From Microbacterium nymphoidis (GTDB lineage: Bacteria > Actinomycetota > Actinomycetes > Actinomycetales > Microbacteriaceae), in assembly GCF_021044885.1 (NCBI RefSeq), contig NZ_JAJNOD010000001.1, positions 1,116,001 to 1,180,000 of the forward strand: a stretch of 64,000 bases of DNA, in the 5' to 3' direction. Each line of letters opens with the position of its first letter. The stretch's first letter is position 1. Below are positions 13,033 to 19,701 of the stretch, piece by piece. The translations under genes and the position numbers were made by a program. The notes beneath the pieces were generated by a model. That model saw only the letters and a list, made by a program, of their open reading frames with translations. It made no database searches and was not told where the DNA came from.

Positions 13033-13254
13033 TCAGCGGTAGCGGTAGACGATGCGGCCACGCGTGAGGTCGTAGGGGCTGAGCTCCACGACGACACGGT
13101 CTTCGGGGATGATGCGGATGTAGTTCTGCCGCATCTTTCCGGAGATCGTAGCCAGCACCTTGTGCCCGTTGGTGAGTTCGACGCGGAACATCGCGTTCGG
13201 CAACGCCTCGGACACCGTGCCTTCGATTTCGATGACACCGTCTTTCTTAGCCAT
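13033..13254 (-). CDS. infA: Translation initiation factor IF-1
   Basis: A 73-residue OB-fold protein that occupies the 30S A site during initiation. The sequence is canonical, from [20 protein letters not shown] to the end [10 protein letters not shown]. It is the first gene of the infA-rpmJ-rpsM-rpsK cluster and lies about 90 bases downstream of a good promoter at 13349-13377. Confidence 0.98.
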   Translation of the reverse strand: MAKKDGVIEIEGTVSEALPNAMFRVELTNGHKVLATISGKMRQNYIRIIPEDRVVVELSPYDLTRGRIVYRYR

Positions 13255-13348
13255 ACACTCGCTGACGCTCAGCAGACCGGTCGGTCTGCGGTGGATGATG
13301 GATTGGTGTCAGAGACACGCCAATGAAGGCGCAAGACACCAAAGATTG

Positions 13349-13377
13349 ATACTACGTGATATCCACAGGCCTCGCAA
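13349..13377 (-). promoter_or_regulatory. Promoter of the infA ribosomal operon
   Basis: On the minus strand a -35 box TTGCGA (13372-13377) and a -10 box TAGTAT (13349-13354) are spaced exactly 17 bases apart. The start would lie about 88 bases before infA. This is the best housekeeping-type promoter upstream of the cluster. Confidence 0.6.
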
Positions 13378-13438
13378 ATGCCCTCAGCCTGCTCCCAGGC
13401 GCGGCGGTCCACCTTTCTTCGAAGATTTTCGGCCACCA

Positions 13439-13465
13439 TGTCGATCCGGACGTTCCCCGTTCGAC
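13439..13465 (+). promoter_or_regulatory. Probable ECF42-type promoter
   Basis: TGTCGA at 13439-13444 is followed after 17 bases by CGAC (13462-13465) and then CGTC. As I recall, ECF42 sigma factors recognise TGTCGA at -35 and CGA/TC at -10 in front of their DGPF-protein targets. This site lies about 50 bases upstream of the DGPF gene, and the ECF42-like factor follows immediately, which indicates positive autoregulation. Confidence 0.65.
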
Positions 13466-13513
13466 GTCTTCAGTGAGAGGGTCGAGAAGCGTCCCCCAGA
13501 AGGAGAAGAACCG

Positions 13514-13933
13514 ATGAAGGTCATGCTGATCATGCGCGCAACCGACGAGGCCGTCGAGGCGTACAAGGAGATGCCGTTCGAGGAGGTCATCGAGGAGATG
13601 GGCCGCTTCAACGAGGAGATGATGAAGGCGGGCGTGCTGCTCGCCGGCGACGGGCTCGCCGACGATCCGGCCAACGCCTTCGTCGTGGACTTCTCCGGCG
13701 ATGAGCCGCTCGTCACCGACGGCCCGTACGGCGAGACGAAGGAATTGTTCAACGGCTTCTGGATCCTGCAGGTGGCCGATCGCGAAGAGGCCGTGCAGTG
13801 GGCCAAGCGCGTTCCACTCGGCCCGGGCTCGAAGATCGAGGTGCGCCGCGTCACCGACGAGTCCGACTTCCCGGCCGACAACGAGTGGATCGAGAAGGAG
13901 GCGGGCTGGCGCGAAGAGCAGTCGGCTCGCTGA
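13514..13933 (+). CDS. YCII/DGPF-domain protein, partner of the ECF42 sigma factor
   Basis: A 139-residue protein of the YCII-related (DGPF) family. It begins MKVMLIMRATDEAVEAYKEM and carries the family's signature loop as DGPYGETKE. DGPF proteins are small ferredoxin-like-fold proteins of unknown activity that are almost always encoded next to ECF42 sigma factors. The start at 13514 has AGAAGGAGAAG just before it; the longer open frame upstream crosses the promoter and is not coding. The sigma gene begins 14 bases after its stop. The name follows from family and context; function is unknown. Confidence 0.88.
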   Translation: MKVMLIMRATDEAVEAYKEMPFEEVIEEMGRFNEEMMKAGVLLAGDGLADDPANAFVVDFSGDEPLVTDGPYGETKELFNGFWILQVADREEAVQWAKRVPLGPGSKIEVRRVTDESDFPADNEWIEKEAGWREEQSAR

Positions 13934-13947
13934 GCGCGGATCCCGCG

Positions 13948-15216
13948 ATGACGACGCAGGAGACGGCCGGTGCGGTGGAGTCAGCGCACCGCGCCGTCTC
14001 CGCGGCGTGGCGCATGGATGCGGCCCGCATCGTGGCGACGCTCGCGCGGTACACCGGGGACTTCGCGCTGGCGGAGGATCTGGCCCAGGACGCCTTCGCC
14101 GATGCGCTGCGGCAGTGGCCCACGGACGGCATTCCGCACAACCCCGCGGCGTGGCTGACGACCGCTGCGAAGCGCAAGGCAGTGGACGGCTGGCGCCGCA
14201 GTGAACGCTATGCGGACCGGATCGCGCAGATCGGCCAGGAGCTGCGTGAAGACACCGGCCATGATCTTCCCTGGGATCCCGACGTCATCGACGACGATGT
14301 GCTGCGCCTGGTGTTCATCGCGTGCCATCCCGTGCTCGGCCGAGAGGCGCAGGTGGCGCTCACGCTACGCACCGTCGCCGGACTGGAGACGGAGCAGATC
14401 GCGCGAGCCTTCCTCACCCCCACCGCCACGGTTCAGCAGCGCATCGTTCGCGCGAAGCGCGCCCTGGGCGATGCCGGAGTCGCCTTCGAGACGCCGACGC
14501 GTCAGGAGTGGGGTGCGCGCCTCAGCACGGTGCTCGGGGTGGTCTACCTCATCTTCACGGAGGCACACGCCGCCACGGATGGTGACGAGATCCTCCGCCC
14601 TGAGCTCGCCCGCGAGGCGCTCCGCCTCGGGCGCATGCTCACCGCGCTCCTGCCTCGGGAACCTTCGCCCTGGGCACTGCTGGCGCTCATGGAGCTCACG
14701 GCGGCGCGCTTTCCAGCCCGCACCGGTGCGGACGGCTCCCCGGTTCCCCTGGAGGAGCAGGATCGACGCCTGTGGGATCGCTCGGCGATCCTCCGCGGTG
14801 GTGCCGCGCTGAAGAGAGCCGATGCCCTGGGCCGCGGGCGTGGGGCGTACGCGCTGCAGGCGGCCATCGCCGAGCAGCACGCCGTCGCGACGGACGTGGC
14901 GAACACCGACTGGGACGTCATCGTGCGCTGCTACGACGGGCTGGTGGCGCTCTCCGGTTCTCCGGTGGTGGCACTCAACCGTGCTGTGGCCGTCTCGATG
15001 CGCGATGACCCGGAGACCGCACTCGCCCTGGTCGACGAGCTGGCGGCGGACCGGCGGCTGGCCCATTGGCATCTGCTGCCGACGGTGCGGGCAGAACTGC
15101 TCTCCCGGCTCGGACGGCGCGAAGAGGCCGCAGCGGAGTTCGATCGCGCCGCCCAGCTCACTCAGAACGCGCGCGAGCGCGCGTACTTCCTCGCCCGGGC
15201 GGCTCGCCGGCCCTGA
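13948..15216 (+). CDS. ECF42-type RNA polymerase sigma factor with C-terminal TPR-like extension
   Basis: A 422-residue extracytoplasmic-function-type sigma factor. Region 2 (about residues 15-85; DFALAEDLAQDAFADALRQW) and region 4 (about 125-180; LTLRTVAGLETEQIARAFL) are clear. They are followed by a long C-terminal extension of about 230 residues (LGVVYLIFTEAH, helical repeats) typical of the ECF42 group, where the extension replaces a classical anti-sigma factor. The upstream DGPF gene and the matching TGTCGA-N17-CGAC promoter support the group assignment. The start ATG 13948 gives MTTQETAG; earlier in-frame codons overlap the DGPF gene. The inducing signal is unknown. Confidence 0.9.
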   Translation: MTTQETAGAVESAHRAVSAAWRMDAARIVATLARYTGDFALAEDLAQDAFADALRQWPTDGIPHNPAAWLTTAAKRKAVDGWRRSERYADRIAQIGQELREDTGHDLPWDPDVIDDDVLRLVFIACHPVLGREAQVALTLRTVAGLETEQIARAFLTPTATVQQRIVRAKRALGDAGVAFETPTRQEWGARLSTVLGVVYLIFTEAHAATDGDEILRPELAREALRLGRMLTALLPREPSPWALLALMELTAARFPARTGADGSPVPLEEQDRRLWDRSAILRGGAALKRADALGRGRGAYALQAAIAEQHAVATDVANTDWDVIVRCYDGLVALSGSPVVALNRAVAVSMRDDPETALALVDELAADRRLAHWHLLPTVRAELLSRLGRREEAAAEFDRAAQLTQNARERAYFLARAARRP

Positions 15217-15255
15217 CCCGGCGTCGATGTCGGTGGCCGTGCGTATCGTCGCGGC

Positions 15256-15891
15256 ATGGACGATCTCGCCGCGGCCCAGCAGCTGTACGACACGGTGGCC
15301 GACTCGTACGCCCGGCTCCTCCCTGATGCCTCGTTCGAGGCAGCGGAGGATCTCGCGATGATCGCGCGGTTCACCGCACTGCTTCCCTCCGACGCGCGGG
15401 TGCTGGATGCCGGATGCGGCACCGGCCGGATGCAGCCGGTGCTGCGGGAGCTTCTGCCCGCCCACCGGGCCACCGGCGCGGATCTGTCCGAGGAGATGCT
15501 CCGTCATGCCCGGGCCGCGCATCCCGGCACCCGGTTCGACCGCGCTCCCCTCGCGGCGCTCCCCTATCGAGACGGCAGCCTCGACGGCGTGCTCGCGTGG
15601 TACTCGATCATCCATACCGCGCCCGCGGCCCTCGACGCCGTCTTCGCCGAGTTCCGGCGCGTGCTCGCCGACGACGGCGTCGTGCTGCTCGGCTTCCAGC
15701 ACGGCCGCGGCCAACGCCACCGCAGCGAGGCGTACGGTCACACGGTGGAGCTGCGGGCGCATCTGCACTCCGTCGACGGCGTGACCGCCGCGCTGGAGCA
15801 CGCCCGGTTCACCGCCGTTGAGCGGGTGATCCGCGAGGCACGACCGGGCGAGGCGCAGGATCAGGGGTTCGTGCTCGCGCGCGCTGCCTGA
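15256..15891 (+). CDS. Class I SAM-dependent methyltransferase
   Basis: A 211-residue Rossmann-fold methyltransferase. The SAM-binding motif I is VLDAGCGTGRMQP near residue 53, with ADLSEEML as the acidic motif II and SLDGVLAWYSIIH as the post-motif. The substrate cannot be predicted. A TATCGT box at 15244-15249 lies six bases before the ATG, indicating a leaderless start. It sits 39 bases after the sigma gene but probably has its own promoter. Confidence 0.88.
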   Translation: MDDLAAAQQLYDTVADSYARLLPDASFEAAEDLAMIARFTALLPSDARVLDAGCGTGRMQPVLRELLPAHRATGADLSEEMLRHARAAHPGTRFDRAPLAALPYRDGSLDGVLAWYSIIHTAPAALDAVFAEFRRVLADDGVVLLGFQHGRGQRHRSEAYGHTVELRAHLHSVDGVTAALEHARFTAVERVIREARPGEAQDQGFVLARAA

Positions 15892-15919
15892 ACCGCCCTC
15901 ATCCGGGTGTCACCCAGCG

Positions 15920-17098
15920 TCAGTCCGCCGTGGATGCGGGCGTCCTGAGGGCGCTCCAGCCGAGCGTCGCGGACGCCGCGGAGATCACCCCGAGAACGGT
16001 CAGGGCCGCCGGGAGCGTCCATGCCGTCGCGACGGCGCCCACGAGGAGCGGCCCACCGGCGTCGCCGATCTCCCGTCCGAGCTCCGCGCTGCCCATCGTG
16101 CGTCCCATCCGCGCGTGCGGGGTCACGTCGGCGAGATGAGCGAAGGCCAGCGGCGTGACCGTACCGGTCATCAGGCCGAACGCGGCGGCGGCGATGAACA
16201 TCGTCGCGACGCCAGGCGCGAACGCCAGCAGAACCAGTGCCGCAGCGGCGAGCAGCAGCCCGGCGGCGCTTCCGGCACGAGTGGAGATGCGGTCTTCGTC
16301 ACGCCACCGCCCCACGAGAGGCTGTACGACGGTGGAGACGAGTGCCAGCACCGCCACGGCCGCGGCCCCGAGGAGAGGCGGGAGGGAGAGGCGCGTGGCG
16401 AGCAGGGGCAGGAAGCCGACGCCCACACCGATCACCGCCGTGCTCGTGGCCAGCACCAGCGTGGGGATCAGAAAGCCCCGCGCGGTGACCTCGCGGACGA
16501 GATCAGCGAGGGTGACGCGCGTACGTGGCAGCACGGGGAGCGAAGGCATCGCGAGAGCCACCCACACCGCCGCTCCGATGGCGAGGGCTCCGAGCATGGC
16601 GTACACGGCCGAGATCCCCGCCCACTGCGTGAGCGCGATACCGAGGAGCGGTCCCAGCACGTATCCGAGGCTCTTCCAGGCGCCATAGCGGCCGAAGTAG
16701 CGACCGAGGCGCTGCTTTCCGGCAAGGCGCGCGACCGAAGCCGACGAGGCCGGCGAGAAGGCGGATGCCGCGGCCCCCTGACCGAGGCGCGCAAGTGCGA
16801 GAACGAGAACGGTGGGCATCACGAAGGCGACTGCTGATGCGACGGCGAACGCGACGAGCCCGCCGATGATGACGGGCTTGGCGCCGATGCGATCGCTCAG
16901 CGCGCCGAAGAGGGGCTTCAGCATGACCTCTGCGAGGTCGTAGAGCGCGAGCACCAGCCCCAGCCCCAGCAGCGACATGCCGATCTCGTCGTTTTCCGCA
17001 CCCAGCACCGAGGCGACGCCGTGCGCGCCGAACGCCGTGGTGAAACCGGCGAGATACAGGGGTGCGAGACCGCGCGGCGCGGTGGGTTCATTCGTCAC
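15920..17098 (-). CDS. MFS transporter (12 TM), drug-efflux-like
   Basis: A 392-residue major facilitator with about 12 membrane helices. The loop 2-3 motif reads KPLFGALSDRIGAKPVI. The overall type resembles sugar/multidrug exporters of the DHA1 class. Substrate unknown. GTG 17096-17098 is preceded at seven bases by TACTCT on the minus strand (17106-17111), consistent with a leaderless transcript. It is divergent from the ChrB-like gene, with a small perfect inverted repeat (17109-17122) in the shared region. Confidence 0.85.
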   Translation of the reverse strand: MTNEPTAPRGLAPLYLAGFTTAFGAHGVASVLGAENDEIGMSLLGLGLVLALYDLAEVMLKPLFGALSDRIGAKPVIIGGLVAFAVASAVAFVMPTVLVLALARLGQGAAASAFSPASSASVARLAGKQRLGRYFGRYGAWKSLGYVLGPLLGIALTQWAGISAVYAMLGALAIGAAVWVALAMPSLPVLPRTRVTLADLVREVTARGFLIPTLVLATSTAVIGVGVGFLPLLATRLSLPPLLGAAAVAVLALVSTVVQPLVGRWRDEDRISTRAGSAAGLLLAAAALVLLAFAPGVATMFIAAAAFGLMTGTVTPLAFAHLADVTPHARMGRTMGSAELGREIGDAGGPLLVGAVATAWTLPAALTVLGVISAASATLGWSALRTPASTAD

Positions 17099-17108
17099 AG
17101 CGAACAGA

Positions 17109-17122
17109 GTAACAGCCGTTAC
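17109..17122. promoter_or_regulatory. Inverted repeat between divergent MFS and ChrB-like genes
   Basis: GTAAC-agcc-GTTAC, a perfect 5-4-5 palindrome overlapping the -10 region of the MFS gene. It could be an operator for a regulator of both genes; no regulator is assigned. Confidence 0.4.
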
Positions 17123-17157
17123 ATGCTGCGACGTGACGAACCTGCTAGCGTCGAGGG

Positions 17158-17700
17158 ATGCAGCATGAGGTGGCCTGGCTGTTCGCTCTCGTCCAGATTC
17201 CCGCCGAGCCCTCGCGTCATCGCGTGGCGGTGTGGCGGGAGCTGAAGCGCGCCGGCGCCGTCACGATCGCCCAGGGGACGTGGGCTCTGCCCGACGCCTC
17301 GCGGTCACGCGCCGCCCTGGATCGCGCCGGCGAGCTGGCATCGGAGGGCGGCGGACACGTCGCCGTGTTCGCCGTCGACGCACAGAACGAGGCGGCCCGT
17401 ACCGTCGTCGCCGAGCTGTACCGAGACGCCCGCGTCGAGGAATGGCGCGAGTTCGACGCCGACTGCGGGAAGTTCGAGGCCGAGATCGCCTCGGAGATCG
17501 CGAAGGAGAAGTTCACCTTCGCGGAACTCGAAGAGGAGGAGCAGAGTCTGGATCGACTGCGCCGCTGGTACCGCGACCTGAAGCGCCGCGATGTGCTGGG
17601 GCTCGCGGAGGCCGAAGGGTCCGCGGAGCACCTGCGCGCATGCGAGCGCGCGCTGGAGCGCTTCGCGGACCTCGTGTACGCGGCAGATCGCACGGCCTGA
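17158..17700 (+). CDS. ChrB N-terminal-domain protein
   Basis: A 180-residue protein matching the N-terminal domain of ChrB, a chromate-responsive regulator. It has the opening WLFALVQIPAEPSRHRVAVWRELK and the conserved middle around QGTWALPD. The C-terminal half is helical and acidic. ChrB normally accompanies the ChrA chromate pump; no ChrA is present here, although the divergent MFS exporter could be its partner. TAGCGT at 17146-17151 lies six bases before the ATG, indicating a leaderless start. A chromate role is therefore only a family label. Confidence 0.75.
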   Translation: MQHEVAWLFALVQIPAEPSRHRVAVWRELKRAGAVTIAQGTWALPDASRSRAALDRAGELASEGGGHVAVFAVDAQNEAARTVVAELYRDARVEEWREFDADCGKFEAEIASEIAKEKFTFAELEEEEQSLDRLRRWYRDLKRRDVLGLAEAEGSAEHLRACERALERFADLVYAADRTA

Positions 17701-17738
17701 CCCGTACCCCACGCCCGGACATCCGGACCACGAGATAG

Positions 17739-17756
17739 ACTTAGTCGTCACTAAGT
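17739..17756. promoter_or_regulatory. Palindromic operator in the MgtC-like gene promoter
   Basis: ACTTAGT-cgtc-ACTAAGT, a perfect 7-4-7 palindrome. It ends two bases before the TATGGT -10 box (17759-17764), so a bound protein would block polymerase. Nearly identical palindromes occur at 44789-44806 and 44864-44883 beside a TetR regulator. Confidence 0.75.
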
Positions 17757-17770
17757 TATATGGTCGCGGG

Positions 17771-18478
17771 ATGGAGATCTCGTGGATCACGGAACACACG
17801 CTGACGGAGCTCGCCCTCCTCGCGCTGGCATTCGTGCTCTCGGCTGCCATCGGGCTGGAGCGGCACCGCAAGCTGAAGAGCGCGGGGCTTCGCACACACA
17901 CCCTGGTGGGGCTCGGATCAGCCGTGTTCACGCTCGTGAGCGCCTACGGATTCCACAACATCACCGAGGCCGGCGCCGTCGCCGACCCGTCGCGCATTGC
18001 GGCACAGATCGTGTCGGGCATCGGCTTCCTCGGCGCCGGCGTGATCTTCGTACGCAAGGCCACGGTGTCCGGCCTCACGACGGCGGCCTCGATCTGGGCG
18101 ACGGCAGCGGTCGGCATGGCCTGCGGCGCCGGCGAGCCGCTCCTGGCGATCATCGCGACGCTCCTTCAGCTCCTCGCGGTCACCCTTCTCGGTCGCCTCG
18201 GTCACCGCATCCGCGGCGAACAGCCGCACACCACGCTGCGCCTGCGGTACAAGCCGGGGTTCGGATCGTTGCGGACGGCCCTCATCCTCGCAGCCGAACG
18301 CGGGATGCCGGCCACCGTACTGTCCGCCGACACCCTTCACCGACAGGACAAGCCCGCCCAGTTCGTCGCACTCGTGCAGCTGGAACGTCCGCGCTCACGC
18401 GTCGGGGCCATGCTTGGCGAGATCTCCGACATCCCCGGGGTGAAAGCCGTCGACATCGAGGACGACGACGAGGGCTGA
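17771..18478 (+). CDS. MgtC/SapB family membrane protein
   Basis: A 235-residue membrane protein. The N-terminal MgtC domain has about four to five helices (residues 8-150), with the family motifs SAAIGLERHRKLKSAGLRTH and VSGIGFLGAGVIF. The cytosolic C-terminal domain (about 150-235) is ACT-like. Family members affect Mg2+ starvation survival and F-type ATPase in intracellular pathogens; in free-living actinobacteria the role is unclear. ATG 17771 lies six bases after a TATGGT -10 box (leaderless), and a palindromic operator overlaps the promoter. Confidence 0.88.
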   Translation: MEISWITEHTLTELALLALAFVLSAAIGLERHRKLKSAGLRTHTLVGLGSAVFTLVSAYGFHNITEAGAVADPSRIAAQIVSGIGFLGAGVIFVRKATVSGLTTAASIWATAAVGMACGAGEPLLAIIATLLQLLAVTLLGRLGHRIRGEQPHTTLRLRYKPGFGSLRTALILAAERGMPATVLSADTLHRQDKPAQFVALVQLERPRSRVGAMLGEISDIPGVKAVDIEDDDEG

Positions 18479-18542
18479 CCGCTTCGGTGCGCGTCGGGTC
18501 GGACGATAACATCACAGCTCCAGGACTGCGCGAGGAGATGCG

Positions 18543-19433
18543 ATGGACTACTCGGAGAAGGTTTACGAGAGCCACTTTCGAGCGGACATCGAGAAGGAGA
18601 GCCCGGCCGCGTGTGACATCGAGCCGATCGATCAGGTCCTCGAAGCCGTGCTCGGCTATGACCTCGGCGCGCAATTGCCGGCCCAGCACCCGTTGTGGCG
18701 TCGCATCGGTGTGATGCCCGGCGCAGGTCGAAACATCCAGCGCGCTCCCGGCGTCCGCGCCAGCGACCCGCTCACAGCAACGCCGAGGAACGCGTTCTTC
18801 CAGTTCAAGGGACCTCGCTTGATGCACGGGGCGAACGCACGATGGCGGACTCACTTCGGCGGGGACTATCTGCGGTTCACCGTCGACCGGAGGTTCTCTC
18901 CCGGTCGGCGCAGCCGCAAGGTCGCCTCACAGCATCAGACGTTGTGCGAACTTGAGCGCACGAGCGGATGGTCTGCAACCGTCCGGTACGCCGCATCCAC
19001 GGCGAAGACCTATGCCGAGCTGGTTGACGCCCGGAACCGTGGGCGCACGGTCACCGAATCCATCTTCGTCCCGCCATCTGCGTTCGAGCCCGACCATCTC
19101 CACTGCTCCTACACGTCACCGCACAATGCCCGGCTCAACCCTGACCCGGACGATCTCACCGACACCAGCTGGGCATCGGTCACGAATGAGCTGATCACCG
19201 AGACGACACCGCTCACCTTCGCCGAGCAGGTGCACGGGCTCCGCGCAGCCCTGGATGAGTATGTGCCTTCATCCCGTGAGCCGCTGGCTTACCTCATCGA
19301 TGAACTGCGCGCGCAGGGTGTGGGCGATGAAGCCGTCGACACCATCACCACGACGCTGGCCGTTCAGGATGCCCTCCTGCGCTTCGACATCGCATGGTTC
19401 GTTGCGTCGACTCGGGAGTCCGTCCGCTCGTGA
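18543..19433 (+). CDS. Orphan accessory protein of unknown function
   Basis: A 296-residue protein I cannot assign. It begins MDYSEKVYESHFRADIE. No membrane helix, signal peptide or Walker motif is visible. Conserved-looking aromatic blocks are FQFKGPRLMHGANARWR, FGGDYLRFTV, VRYAASTAKTYAEL and SIFVPPSAFEPDHLHCSY, a pattern I associate with singleton genes scattered on accessory islands. GAGGAG at 18532-18537 precedes the ATG and a weak GATAAC box lies at 18505-18510. It looks less GC-rich than its neighbours and is followed by an AT-rich non-coding stretch, both hints of acquisition. A nuclease or defence role would be a guess. Confidence 0.75.
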   Translation: MDYSEKVYESHFRADIEKESPAACDIEPIDQVLEAVLGYDLGAQLPAQHPLWRRIGVMPGAGRNIQRAPGVRASDPLTATPRNAFFQFKGPRLMHGANARWRTHFGGDYLRFTVDRRFSPGRRSRKVASQHQTLCELERTSGWSATVRYAASTAKTYAELVDARNRGRTVTESIFVPPSAFEPDHLHCSYTSPHNARLNPDPDDLTDTSWASVTNELITETTPLTFAEQVHGLRAALDEYVPSSREPLAYLIDELRAQGVGDEAVDTITTTLAVQDALLRFDIAWFVASTRESVRS

Positions 19434-19521
19434 GTTGTCCAACACATTCCCAGCAAACAAATCACAAAAAGATAACGGCGTGTCCTTCCGTTCCGTTACC
19501 TCTCCGTTATAGAGTTCACGT

Positions 19522-19620
19522 CAGGTAGTTGTTTTGCTGTGGCAGCTGCCGACATGTGATTGCAGGACACTCTTGGTGCAAGGGACGAGGGCCGATCGGA
19601 TATCTCCGATCGGCCCTCAC
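19522..19620 (+). ncRNA. Putative small RNA with its own promoter and terminator
   Basis: TATAGA/TAGAGT (-10, 19508-19515) lies downstream of the direct repeats CGTTAC and CGTTAT, 11 bases apart (in 19494-19510). This spacing resembles MtrA-type boxes. The predicted RNA starts near 19522 and ends at a 14-bp hairpin (19587-19618). No open frame is plausible in between, and the next gene is on the other strand. The perfect palindrome GGCAGCTGCC (19541-19550) lies inside. The RNA is a prediction only. Confidence 0.35.
19587..19618 (+). terminator. Perfect 14-bp terminator hairpin
   Basis: Arms at 19587-19600 and 19605-19618 are exactly complementary around a TATC loop. It ends whatever is transcribed rightward from 18543 or from the putative promoter near 19510. 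Confidence 0.85.
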
Positions 19621-19647
19621 TCTTGCTGTCCTCACCTGGTGGGAGAT

Positions 19648-19686
19648 GAAAAACGCAGCCCCGACCGGCGCGGGAGCGGCGTTTTC
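19648..19686 (-). terminator. Terminator of the DUF2207 gene
   Basis: On the minus strand GAAAACG and CGTTTTTC arms flank a GC-rich interior, ending in a T-run. It starts 15 bases beyond the DUF2207 stop. Confidence 0.7.
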
Positions 19687-19701
19687 CATCTTTGAGCAGG
19701 G

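Noticed and set aside
13160..13513. Longer N-terminus for the DGPF protein
   Set aside because: It covers the ECF42 promoter and the infA promoter region; ATG 13514 has a clear ribosome-binding site.
19522..19620. c-di-AMP riboswitch or tmRNA in the region after 19434
   Set aside because: None of the conserved cores of these RNAs could be found; only the hairpin and promoter-like elements stand.
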